Source of the DNA: Pseudonocardia halophobica
Lineage (GTDB): Bacteria > Actinomycetota > Actinomycetes > Mycobacteriales > Pseudonocardiaceae
DNA: 64,000 nucleotides
Assembly (NCBI RefSeq): GCF_027922425.1
Contig: NZ_BSFQ01000007.1
Location: 1-64,000 of the forward strand
Direction: 5' to 3'
Position numbers and translations under genes: made by a program. This document shows, piece by piece, positions 1 through 7,244 of this stretch (within the stretch, counting starts at the first letter, position 1; each line of letters starts with the position of its first letter). Below the pieces are notes generated by a model that saw only the letters and a program-made list of their open reading frames with translations, was not told the DNA's origin and ran no database searches.

Positions 1-96
1 CCGGGGGATCCGCGGCGGGCCGCCCCGGGGGATCCGCGGCGGGCCGCCCCGGGGGATCCGCGGCGGGCCGCCCCGGGGGATCCGCGGCGGGCCGCC
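1..96. repeat. 24-bp tandem repeat, four perfect copies
   Basis: Four identical 24-bp units run from the first base to position 96 and may continue left of the window. Each unit carries GGGGGATCC and GGCGGGCCGCC, so it contains a GGATCC site. 24 is a multiple of three and no frame has a stop, so the array could be coding. In the frame of the downstream membrane protein it reads GGSAAGRP per copy. Confidence 0.85.
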
Positions 97-1553
97 CGGG
101 CCAGTCCGCGGGATCCCCGGCGGCGAGACCGGCCGGTTGGTTCGACAGCCCGCCCCGGCCCCACGACCCCCCGACCGTCGAGCTCGCGCCCGGTGCGGTG
201 GCCGTGCGCAGCGACGCGTCGGCCGAGGACGAACCGCCGGCCGAGGCCGGGAAGGACCTCGGGTCGTCGTCGGGCGGCTCCGGCAAGCGGGCCCTCTCCG
301 ACGGCCTGTCCCTCTCGATCAGCGGCGCCGTCGGCTCGCTGGCCGGGTTCGTCAGCTGGCTGATCGCGGCGCGGATCATGCCGCAGGAGGCGGTCGGCTA
401 CGCCTCGGCGTTCGTGTCGGCGTTCCTGCTGGTCGCCGGCGTGGCGCAGCTGAACCTCGACTCCGCGATGATGCTGTGGATGCCGCGGTCGGGCCGCAAG
501 GCGTCGACCCTGTTCTGGCGCAGCCACCTGGTGATCATCCCGTCGTGCGCGCTGGTCGGGCTGGCCTACGTCGTGCTCGAGCCGCTCATGGCCACGACGG
601 GCGCCGGCGACGTCCTGCCGGTCTGGGCGGGCGGCCTGCTGTTCCTCGCCGCCGCCATCGGCTGGGGCCTGTGGGGCGTGCACGACTTCAGCCTCATCGC
701 GGTCGGCAAGACCTGGTGGGCGTCGTGGCGCAACATCGCCTTCGCCCTCGCCCGGATCGGCATGCTGGTCGCCGTGGGCGCGAGCCTCGGGCCGTTCGGC
801 GTCGTGCTGTCCTGGGTGGTGCCGATCGCGCTGTGGACGCTCGGCAGCGCGGTGATCGGCGGCATCTACACCCGCAAGTTCGCGCAGCTCTCGGACAAGG
901 AGTGGCTGCCGACGCGCCGCGAGGCCGTGTCCTTCCTCGGCCCCACGACCCTGGCCCACTGGGGCACGGTGCTGCTGTTCAACCAGGTCACGGTGATCGT
1001 GACCCAGCGCTTCGGCGCGACGACCGGTGCCGCGTTCTTCATCGCGTGGCAGGCGGTCATGGTGATCGACATCGCGGCGCAGCGGTTCATGCAGTCGTTG
1101 TCGGCGCAACTGGCCCGGGACCCGGAGAACTCCGCGGCGCACATCCGGGCCTCCCGCAAGCGGCTCTACCTGATCTTCCTGCCGATGATCGTGGTCGGCG
1201 TGCTGCTGGCCCGGTTCGGGCTGGAGTTCTTCGGGCCGGGCTACGCCCAGGCGGACGACGTGCTCCGCGTGCTGCTGATCGGCATGATCGCCCGGCTGGT
1301 GATCTCGCACGAGCTCGGCGTGCGGCAGGCGCGGCACGACGGCGTCGGCTTCGCCCGGCTGCAGCTGATCAGCACGGCCTTCGTGATCGTCGTGGTGCTG
1401 TTCATCCCGATCGGGCCGGCCGACGCCTCGGGCGCGCACCCCGTCGAGCAGCTGATGCCGGTGGCGGTGGGCTACGCGATCTCGCAGCTGGTGTGTGCGG
1501 TCGCGGTGATCGTGTGGCCGCGGCTGCGCCGCCGCAACGTCGCGACCAACTGA
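3..1553 (+). CDS. Polysaccharide flippase-like membrane protein, 5' end probably outside window
   Basis: Polytopic membrane protein resembling the Wzx/MurJ-like (MVF) flippases that move lipid-linked glycans across the plasma membrane. From the GTG at 198 it has 451 codons with about 12-14 hydrophobic segments, the first starting near residue 35, and basic loops such as SGRKASTLFWR. Neither a Shine-Dalgarno nor a -10 box precedes GTG 198, and the frame stays open to the left edge through the 24-bp repeat. The gene may therefore start upstream with a Gly/Ala/Pro-rich cytoplasmic tail; GTG 198 is the alternative start. It converges on the gabD-like gene. The family is supported by topology and overall character only; the substrate is unknown. 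Confidence 0.7.
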   Translation, partial: GGSAAGRPGGSAAGRPGGSAAGRPGGSAAGRPGQSAGSPAARPAGWFDSPPRPHDPPTVELAPGAVAVRSDASAEDEPPAEAGKDLGSSSGGSGKRALSDGLSLSISGAVGSLAGFVSWLIAARIMPQEAVGYASAFVSAFLLVAGVAQLNLDSAMMLWMPRSGRKASTLFWRSHLVIIPSCALVGLAYVVLEPLMATTGAGDVLPVWAGGLLFLAAAIGWGLWGVHDFSLIAVGKTWWASWRNIAFALARIGMLVAVGASLGPFGVVLSWVVPIALWTLGSAVIGGIYTRKFAQLSDKEWLPTRREAVSFLGPTTLAHWGTVLLFNQVTVIVTQRFGATTGAAFFIAWQAVMVIDIAAQRFMQSLSAQLARDPENSAAHIRASRKRLYLIFLPMIVVGVLLARFGLEFFGPGYAQADDVLRVLLIGMIARLVISHELGVRQARHDGVGFARLQLISTAFVIVVVLFIPIGPADASGAHPVEQLMPVAVGYAISQLVCAVAVIVWPRLRRRNVATN

Positions 1554-1556
1554 TGG

Positions 1557-1654
1557 GTTATGGAACCATAACGCTCTCATTCGGGCGAAAAACGAGCGTT
1601 ATGGTTCCATAACGCCCGAATCCGGGTGGAAAGCGAGCGTTATGGTTCCATAAT
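1557..1654. repeat. Three copies of a 20-nt palindromic motif (family TTATGGAACCATAA)
   Basis: GAGCGTTATGGTTCCATAAC occurs at 1595-1614 and, with one change at the last base, at 1635-1654; its exact reverse complement lies at 1557-1576. Each copy is itself nearly palindromic (TTATGG, two bases, CCATAA). The two direct copies are 40 nt apart and share related spacers containing CGGG-GAAA-type sequence. The array fills the gap between two convergent genes, so a bidirectional terminator role is possible. A related array lies at 13770-13871. Confidence 0.8.
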
Positions 1655-1659
1655 GCGGC

Positions 1660-3132
1660 TCAGCCCAGTCCGCCGATGGCGACGTACTTGAGCTCGAGGA
1701 ACTCCTCGATCCCGACCGTGCCGCCCTCGCGGCCCAGCCCGGACTCCTTGGTCCCGCCGAACGGGGCCGCCGGGTTGGACACCAGCCCGGTGTTGAGCCC
1801 GACCATCCCGCTCTCGAGCTTCTCCGACACCCGCAGCGCCCGGTTCAGGTTCTCCGTGAACACGTAGTTGACCAGGCCGAACTCGGTGGCGTTGGCCGCG
1901 GCCATGGCCTCGTCCTCGGTGTCGAACACCGAGATCGGCGCGACCGGGCCGAAGATCTCCTCGTGGTTGAGCCGCGAGTCCTGCGGCACGTCCGTGAGCA
2001 CCGTCGGCGGGTAGAAGTAGCCGGGGCCCTCCGCGGCCTCGCCGCCGACCTTGACCTGGGCGCCGTTGGCGATCGCGTCGCCGACCAGGTCGACGACCTT
2101 GTCCCGGCCCTTGGCGTCGACCAGCGGGCCGACCTGCACGCCGTCCTCGGTGCCGCGGCCCACCTTGAGCGCGCCCATCCGCTCGGCGAGCTTGGCCGCG
2201 AACTCCTCCGCGACGCCGCGCTGGACGTAGAAGCGGTTGGCCGCGGTGCACGCCTCGCCCATGTTCCGCATCTTCGCCAGCATCGCGCCGTCGACGGCCT
2301 TGTCGAGGTCGGCGTCGTCGAACACGAGGAAGGACGCGTTGCCGCCCAGCTCCATCGACGTCCGCAGCACCTTGGCGGCGCACTGCTCCAGCAGGATCTT
2401 GCCGACGCCGGTCGAACCCGTGAACGAGAGCTTGCGCGCCCGGCCGTCCTTGATGATCGGCTCCATCACGCCGCCCGCGTCCGTGGCCGTGATGACGTTG
2501 AGCACGCCGGCCGGCAGCCCGGCGTCGAGCAGGATCTGGCCCAGGGCCAGCATGGACAGCGGGGTCTGGTGGGCGGGCTTGATCACGACGGTGCAGCCCG
2601 CCGCGATCGCCGGGCCGATCTTGCGGGTACCCATGGCCAGCGGGAAGTTCCACGGCGTGATGAACACGCACGGCCCGACCGGCTGCTTCATCACGAGGAA
2701 CCGGCTGCCGCCCGCGGGCGCGGTCGCGTAGCCGCCGTCGATCCGCACGGCCTCCTCGCTGAACCAGCGGAAGAACTCGGCGGCGTAGGTGACCTCGCCG
2801 CGCGACTCGGCCAGCGGCTTGCCCATCTCCAGGGTCATCAGGAGGGCGAGGTCCTCGACCCGCGCGATCATCGTCTCGTACGCGCGGCGCAGGATCTCCC
2901 CGCGCTCGCGCGGGGCCATGGCCGCGAAGCCGGCCTGCGCCTCGTGTGCGGCGGTGAGCGCCGCGAGCCCGTCCTCCCGGCCCGCGTCGGCGACCTCGGC
3001 GAGGACCTCGCCGGTCGACGGGTCCTCGACCTTCGTCGTCGCCCCCGACGCCGCCTGCCGCCACTCGCCGCCGATGAGCAGCCCGGTGGGGACGGCCTCG
3101 AGGACCTTCCTTTCGAGATCGGGGTTCGTCAT
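1660..3132 (-). CDS. gabD: NAD(P)-dependent succinate-semialdehyde dehydrogenase
   Basis: Aldehyde dehydrogenase superfamily, 490 aa, predicted to oxidise succinate semialdehyde to succinate (GABA and gamma-hydroxybutyrate breakdown). Visible signatures are the oxyanion Asn in PWNFP (Asn162), the cofactor-binding Lys in VIKPAHQTP (Lys185), the FTGSTGVGK loop near 238, the general base Glu261 in MELGGNA, and the nucleophile Cys295 in GEACTAANR. The C-terminal FGGTKESGLGREGG stretch is typical of the GabD branch. The ATG at 3132 was chosen because the protein then begins like its relatives; the frame is open further upstream but that part is antisense to the next gene. Other semialdehydes could be substrates. 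Confidence 0.88.
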   Translation of the reverse strand: MTNPDLERKVLEAVPTGLLIGGEWRQAASGATTKVEDPSTGEVLAEVADAGREDGLAALTAAHEAQAGFAAMAPRERGEILRRAYETMIARVEDLALLMTLEMGKPLAESRGEVTYAAEFFRWFSEEAVRIDGGYATAPAGGSRFLVMKQPVGPCVFITPWNFPLAMGTRKIGPAIAAGCTVVIKPAHQTPLSMLALGQILLDAGLPAGVLNVITATDAGGVMEPIIKDGRARKLSFTGSTGVGKILLEQCAAKVLRTSMELGGNASFLVFDDADLDKAVDGAMLAKMRNMGEACTAANRFYVQRGVAEEFAAKLAERMGALKVGRGTEDGVQVGPLVDAKGRDKVVDLVGDAIANGAQVKVGGEAAEGPGYFYPPTVLTDVPQDSRLNHEEIFGPVAPISVFDTEDEAMAAANATEFGLVNYVFTENLNRALRVSEKLESGMVGLNTGLVSNPAAPFGGTKESGLGREGGTVGIEEFLELKYVAIGGLG

Positions 3133-3198
3133 GTCCCGGATGTTCCCATCCCGCCACACCTTGATGCACGGGCCCGATCCGTGGGCTAGGAAGGACGG

Positions 3199-4380
3199 GT
3201 GACGGACACGATGGCGACACTGCCGGATCTCGTGCCCCCGCCGGTGGAGCTGCCGGAGCGCGTCGCGGCGCTGCGGTCCGAGGTGCGTGCGTTCCTCGCG
3301 GAGGAACGCGCCGCCGGGGCCTGGCGTCCGCGCGCGGACACCTGGCTCTCGGGGTGGGACGAGCGGTTCACCAAGGAGCTGGCCCGGCGCGGCTGGCTGG
3401 GGATGACGATCCCGACCGAGTACGGCGGGCACGGGCGCGGCGCGCTGGACCGGTACGTGGTGACCGAGGAGCTGTTGGCGGCCGGCGCGCCGGTCGCCGC
3501 GCACTGGGTGGCGGACCGGCAGATCGGCCCGTCGCTCATGCGCTTCGGCACCGAGGAGCAGCGGCAGAAGTTCTTGCCCGGGATCGCCGCGGGGGAGGTG
3601 TACTTCGGGATCGGGATGTCGGAGCCGGACTCGGGCTCGGACCTGGCGTCGGTGCGGTCGAAGGCGGACCGCGTCGACGGCGGCTGGGAGCTGACCGGCA
3701 CGAAGGTCTGGACATCCGGGGCGCACCACGCGCACGCCTTCTTCGCGCTGGTCCGGACCTCGCCGAAGGACGACACCAACCGGCACGCCGGACTGTCGCA
3801 GCTGATCGTGGACCTGAAGGCGCCGGGGGTGACGATCCGGCCGATCCCGCTGCTGACCGGGGCGCACCACTTCAACGAGGTGGTGTTCGACAGGGTCTTC
3901 ATCCCGGACTCGATGGTGCTCGGCGAGATCGGGCAGGGCTGGCACCAGGTCACTTCGGAGCTGGCCTTCGAGCGCTCCGGCCCGGAGCGGTACCTGTCGA
4001 CCTTCCCGCTGGTGGTGGCGCTGCTGGGGGAGATCGCCGGCAGCGACCTGGACGCCGGGCGGCGCCGGGACCTCGGCGGGCTGGTCTCGCGGTACTGGAC
4101 GCTGCGGCGGATGTCGCTGGCCATCGCCGGTGCACTGGAGGCGGGCAAGGCGCCCGAGCTGGCCGCGGCCGTGGTGAAGGACCTGGGTACCCGGTTCGAG
4201 AACGAGGTGATCGACGCGGCCCGGCTGCTGGTGTCGATCCCGCCGGACCGGGGCGCCGCCGAGGGCGGGTACGCGCGGCTGCTGGCCGACGCGGTGCTGC
4301 ACGCCCCGGGCTTCACGCTGCGGGGCGGGACGAACGAGATCCTGCGCGGGATCGTCGCCCGCGGATTGGGGCTGCGCTGA
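3199..4380 (+). CDS. Acyl-CoA dehydrogenase, first of a coupled pair
   Basis: FAD-dependent acyl-CoA dehydrogenase, 393 aa, for alpha,beta-dehydrogenation of an acyl-CoA. It has the N-terminal helical domain, the FAD/substrate segment YFGIGMSEPDSGSDLAS with VWTSGAHHAHAFF, and the C-terminal GGTNEILRGI motif. GTG 3199 has AGGAAGG just upstream and also a TAGGAA box six bases before it; ATG 3211 is the alternative. Its stop overlaps the start of a second, shorter dehydrogenase by one base. In actinobacterial sterol and cholate degradation such neighbours form alpha2beta2 enzymes, which I infer here. The substrate is not evident. Confidence 0.88.
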   Translation: MTDTMATLPDLVPPPVELPERVAALRSEVRAFLAEERAAGAWRPRADTWLSGWDERFTKELARRGWLGMTIPTEYGGHGRGALDRYVVTEELLAAGAPVAAHWVADRQIGPSLMRFGTEEQRQKFLPGIAAGEVYFGIGMSEPDSGSDLASVRSKADRVDGGWELTGTKVWTSGAHHAHAFFALVRTSPKDDTNRHAGLSQLIVDLKAPGVTIRPIPLLTGAHHFNEVVFDRVFIPDSMVLGEIGQGWHQVTSELAFERSGPERYLSTFPLVVALLGEIAGSDLDAGRRRDLGGLVSRYWTLRRMSLAIAGALEAGKAPELAAAVVKDLGTRFENEVIDAARLLVSIPPDRGAAEGGYARLLADAVLHAPGFTLRGGTNEILRGIVARGLGLR

Positions 4381-5408
4381 TGAGTGCCGAACTGCGGGAG
4401 ATGGCGGAGTCGGTCTTCGGCGACGCCTGGGACAACTCCACGGACGCGTTCGACGCCGAGCTGTGGAAGACCGTCGAGCAGACCGGGCTGGCCCGGCTGA
4501 CCCTGCCCGAGGAGGCCGGGGGCAGCGGCGGCACGGTGTCCGACGCGGCGGCGGTGCTGACCGCGGCCGGGCAGTTCGCGGCGCGGGTGCCGCTGGTGGA
4601 GACCGACCTGCTGGCGGCCTGGCTGCTGCACGCGGCCGGGCTGGAGGTGCCGTCCGGCCCGTTGTCGGCGACGGTCGCGGGGAACCTGTCGATCCAGCCG
4701 GCGGCCGGCGGGGCCGGCGCGGACGTGTCCGGCACGCTGCGCCGGGTGCCGTGGGGCCGTGCGGTCGGCGCGGTCGCGGTGCTGGCGGGCGAGCAGGTCC
4801 TGCTGATCGACACCACCGGTGCCGGGGTCGAGGAGGGGGCCAACCTCGCCGAGGAGCCCCGGGACGACCTGGTGCTCAACGAGCTGACCGTGCGGCACGT
4901 GGCCGACGTGCCGTCGGTCGCACTGGTCGAGTTCCCGCTGCGTGCGGCGCTGGGCCGGGCGCTCCTGCTGGCCGGTGCTGCCCGCGGGGCGGTGGCGATG
5001 GCGGTGCGGTACGCCACCGAGCGGGTGCAGTTCGGCCGCCCGATCGCGAAGCTGCAGGCCATCCAGCAGTCCCTCGCGCTGGCCGGTGCGGAGGTGGCCG
5101 CCGCGGCGGCGGCGACCGAGGCCGCGGCACGGGAGGTCGACAAGCACGGGTTCGCCGAAGCGTCGTTCGCGATCGCCGCGGCCAAGGCGCGCGCGGGGGA
5201 GGCGGCCGGACAGGTCGCCCGGATCACCCACCAGGTGCACGGCGCCATCGGGTTCACCCGCGAGCACGACCTGCGGCTGGTCACCACCCGGCTGTGGGCC
5301 TGGCGGGACGAGGACGGCTCGGAGGCCTACTGGAACGACCGGGTCGGCGCCCGCGCGCTCGAGGCCGGCGCCGACGGTCTCTGGCCGTTGCTCACCGGCA
5401 CGCCCTGA
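4380..5408 (+). CDS. Acyl-CoA dehydrogenase, second subunit of the pair
   Basis: 342-aa acyl-CoA dehydrogenase family protein whose ATG overlaps the stop of the preceding dehydrogenase (ATGA), so the two are translationally coupled. It has the C-terminal helical bundle with ERVQFGRPIAKLQAIQQSLA and IGFTREHDLRLVTTRLW, but the N-terminal and beta domains are short and lack the strong SEPDSGSD-type FAD motif of its partner. That asymmetry fits the heteromeric dehydrogenases in which each subunit contributes part of the active site. The gene ends in front of a strong palindromic terminator. Confidence 0.86.
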   Translation: MSAELREMAESVFGDAWDNSTDAFDAELWKTVEQTGLARLTLPEEAGGSGGTVSDAAAVLTAAGQFAARVPLVETDLLAAWLLHAAGLEVPSGPLSATVAGNLSIQPAAGGAGADVSGTLRRVPWGRAVGAVAVLAGEQVLLIDTTGAGVEEGANLAEEPRDDLVLNELTVRHVADVPSVALVEFPLRAALGRALLLAGAARGAVAMAVRYATERVQFGRPIAKLQAIQQSLALAGAEVAAAAAATEAAAREVDKHGFAEASFAIAAAKARAGEAAGQVARITHQVHGAIGFTREHDLRLVTTRLWAWRDEDGSEAYWNDRVGARALEAGADGLWPLLTGTP

Positions 5409-5414
5409 GGGGTG

Positions 5415-5446
5415 CGGCCGGCATCCCCGCGCGGGGATGCCGGCCG
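5415..5446. terminator. Perfect 32-bp palindrome between convergent genes
   Basis: The arm CGGCCGGCATCCCCGC (5415-5430) is followed immediately by its exact reverse complement (5431-5446). It lies seven bases after the dehydrogenase stop and 15 bases past the stop of the opposing gene, as expected for a shared bidirectional terminator without a U tract. Confidence 0.75.
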
Positions 5447-5461
5447 GCAGGGAGCGGCGGG

Positions 5462-5947
5462 TCAGGTCCCGGGCTGCTGCCGCGCGCCCGGCAGCTTGCG
5501 GAAGTCCCAGCTGCTGATCTTCTCCGGGGTGAGCCGGAGCCACGCGTGCCGGCCGTCGATCACGACGTGCCCGCCGGTGTACTTGTCCGCGAAGGCCTGC
5601 TCGACCCGCTCCAGCTCGGGGTTCGGCTCGCCGGTACGGGGGATCTCGCCCACCGGCTCCACCCGCCCGCGGATCTCGACGCCTCGGAGCTGGTCGTAGT
5701 CGTGCCCGGCGTCGACCACCGCCCCGATCCGCGGGTCCTTCTCCAGGTCGGCCCAGCGCTGCGCGCGGACGAGCGAGGTCAGCCACATCGCGGACCCGTC
5801 CCAGTGGAACCAGAGCGGGGTGGCGTGCGGGCCGTGCGTGCCGTTGGTGGCCACGCGGACGGTCCGCTCCTCGGCGAGGAAGGCGTCCCGCTCGTCGTCG
5901 GTCATGGCGATGGCCCGGCCCCGGCGCTGGGTCTTGGGTGCGGTCAT
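5462..5947 (-). CDS. Pyridoxamine 5'-phosphate oxidase-like split-barrel flavoprotein
   Basis: 161-aa protein of the FMN/F420-binding split-barrel superfamily, often annotated as PPOX class F420-dependent enzyme. The conserved ATPLWFHWDGSAMWLTS strand pair and DPRIGAVVDAG are visible. The ATG at 5947 overlaps the stop of the upstream MetE-like gene (ATGA), so the two are co-translated. Cofactor choice (FMN, F420 or heme) and substrate cannot be read from the sequence. It is one of three members of this fold in the window (also 13266 and 25105), which differ strongly from each other. Confidence 0.82.
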   Translation of the reverse strand: MTAPKTQRRGRAIAMTDDERDAFLAEERTVRVATNGTHGPHATPLWFHWDGSAMWLTSLVRAQRWADLEKDPRIGAVVDAGHDYDQLRGVEIRGRVEPVGEIPRTGEPNPELERVEQAFADKYTGGHVVIDGRHAWLRLTPEKISSWDFRKLPGARQQPGT

Positions 5948-7110
5948 GGCCCGGACATTACCGATCGGTAGAGACGCGCGGTGGCCAGCCGGGCACCCTC
6001 GGCGAGCGCCCGGAACTTCTCCCGGACGACGGTCGGGTGCACCTCGGGATGGAAGGTCGCGCGGGAGGAGAAGCCGCAGTCCGCGCCCGCGAGCAGGTTC
6101 TCCCGGCCGACCAGGCCCGCGTAGGTCACGAGCTGGTCGGCGATCAGCTGCGGGTGCTCCACGTAGTTGCTGGCGTGCCCGAGCAGGCCGGGGATCAGCA
6201 CCTTCCCCTCGGGCAGGGCGAGGTCCTCCCAGACCCGCCACTCGTGCTGGTGGCGGGGGTTGGCGACCTCGAAGGAATAGGCTCCGGCGTGGATCCGCAG
6301 CATCACGGGCGCGATGTCGGCGAAGGGCAGGTCGTGGATCCGCGGGCCGTGGTTGAGCCCGTAGCAGGTGTGCAGCCGGATCCTCTCCTCCGGGATTCCG
6401 CGCAGCGCGTGGTTGAGGATCTCGACGTGCTGCTCCGCGAGGCGGCGGCCCTCGGCACGGTCGTCGTGGCTGAGGTACTCGATCAGCCACGGGTCGTCGA
6501 CCTGCAGGAGGAACCCGGCGTCGACGATCGCCAGGTACTCCTCGCGCAGGGCCTCGGCGACCGCGCCGAGGTAGTCGGCGTAGGAGGAGTAGTACTCGTT
6601 GCGGCCGAAGCCGCTCGGGCTGGTGCTCGGCAGGAAGGCCTCGGCGGCGTCCTGCCCGTCGAGCGCCGCGCGGAGGTTCTCGACGTCCGCGCGCAGCTGG
6701 TCGTGCCCGGCGTAGCCGACCGGCCCGGTGCAGACCATGGTGGTCATGGGGGAGACGGTGTCCTTGTACTTGCCGAGGTAGCCGGCGTAGTACTCCGGGA
6801 ACGCGTCGATCTCCGCCTGCCACGAGGGCGGCATGAGCTTCTCGCCGGTGCTTCCGGAGAACCCGGTGAGCCGGTCCTTGACGTAGGTCAGGAAGCTGAC
6901 CTTGCTCATCTCGCCGTCGGTCACCACGTCGATGCCGTCGGCGGCCTGCTCGCGGACGCGGTCGGCGACGGCGGCGGCGATCTGCTTGGCGTACGCGTCG
7001 GCGTCGTAGGGCCGGCCGTGCTCCTTCTCCCGCATGACCTCGAGCAGGTCGTGGGGTCGGGCCAGGCTGCCGACGTGGGTGGTGAGGATCCGCTCCGTGC
7101 TGCGTCGCAT
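5944..7110 (-). CDS. Cobalamin-independent methionine synthase-like (MetE C-terminal domain) protein
   Basis: 388-aa zinc-dependent methyltransferase barrel of the MetE C-terminal family. The N-terminal folate half of full MetE (about 750 aa) is missing. Putative zinc ligands are in LHTCYG (His, Cys) and LLAGADCGFSS (Cys), and DGIDVVTDGEMSK is the typical early strand. Stand-alone proteins of this type transfer methyl groups from non-folate donors or act in thiol and coenzyme M-like chemistry; the actual reaction is unknown. A full B12-dependent metH lies elsewhere in the window, so this protein need not be the housekeeping methionine synthase. ATG at 7110; possible -10 (TACCGT on the minus strand) at 7120-7125. 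Confidence 0.83.
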   Translation of the reverse strand: MRRSTERILTTHVGSLARPHDLLEVMREKEHGRPYDADAYAKQIAAAVADRVREQAADGIDVVTDGEMSKVSFLTYVKDRLTGFSGSTGEKLMPPSWQAEIDAFPEYYAGYLGKYKDTVSPMTTMVCTGPVGYAGHDQLRADVENLRAALDGQDAAEAFLPSTSPSGFGRNEYYSSYADYLGAVAEALREEYLAIVDAGFLLQVDDPWLIEYLSHDDRAEGRRLAEQHVEILNHALRGIPEERIRLHTCYGLNHGPRIHDLPFADIAPVMLRIHAGAYSFEVANPRHQHEWRVWEDLALPEGKVLIPGLLGHASNYVEHPQLIADQLVTYAGLVGRENLLAGADCGFSSRATFHPEVHPTVVREKFRALAEGARLATARLYRSVMSGP

Positions 7111-7179
7111 GGTCCCCGGACGGTAGGAGCCGCGCCGGGCCCACGGGAGCGCGGCGTTCCCCGCTCGCGAACCACCTCA

Positions 7180-7219
7180 TTCAACGGTCGTTGAAAAAAG
7201 GGCGAACCGGGGCTACGCT
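7180..7219 (+). promoter_or_regulatory. Promoter with palindromic operator over the -35 box
   Basis: TTCAACGGTCGTTGAA (7180-7195) is a 7-bp perfect inverted repeat with a 2-bp centre, the shape of a TetR-family operator. It overlaps TTGAAA (7191-7196), a good -35 box, which sits 17 bp from TACGCT (7214-7219), a good -10 box. A repressor bound here would block transcription of the PEP-utilising enzyme gene at 7245. No TetR gene is adjacent in the window. Confidence 0.7.
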
Positions 7220-7244
7220 CCTGCCACGCACGAGGAGGTGCGCC

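Noticed and set aside
1557..1654. CRISPR-like array (short repeats at 40-nt spacing)
   Set aside because: The intervening sequences resemble each other, one repeat is inverted, there are only three copies, and no cas genes are present.
1660..4302. An 880-codon open frame on the minus strand
   Set aside because: Only 1660-3132 is a real aldehyde dehydrogenase; the rest is antisense to the acyl-CoA dehydrogenase gene and lacks protein-like composition.
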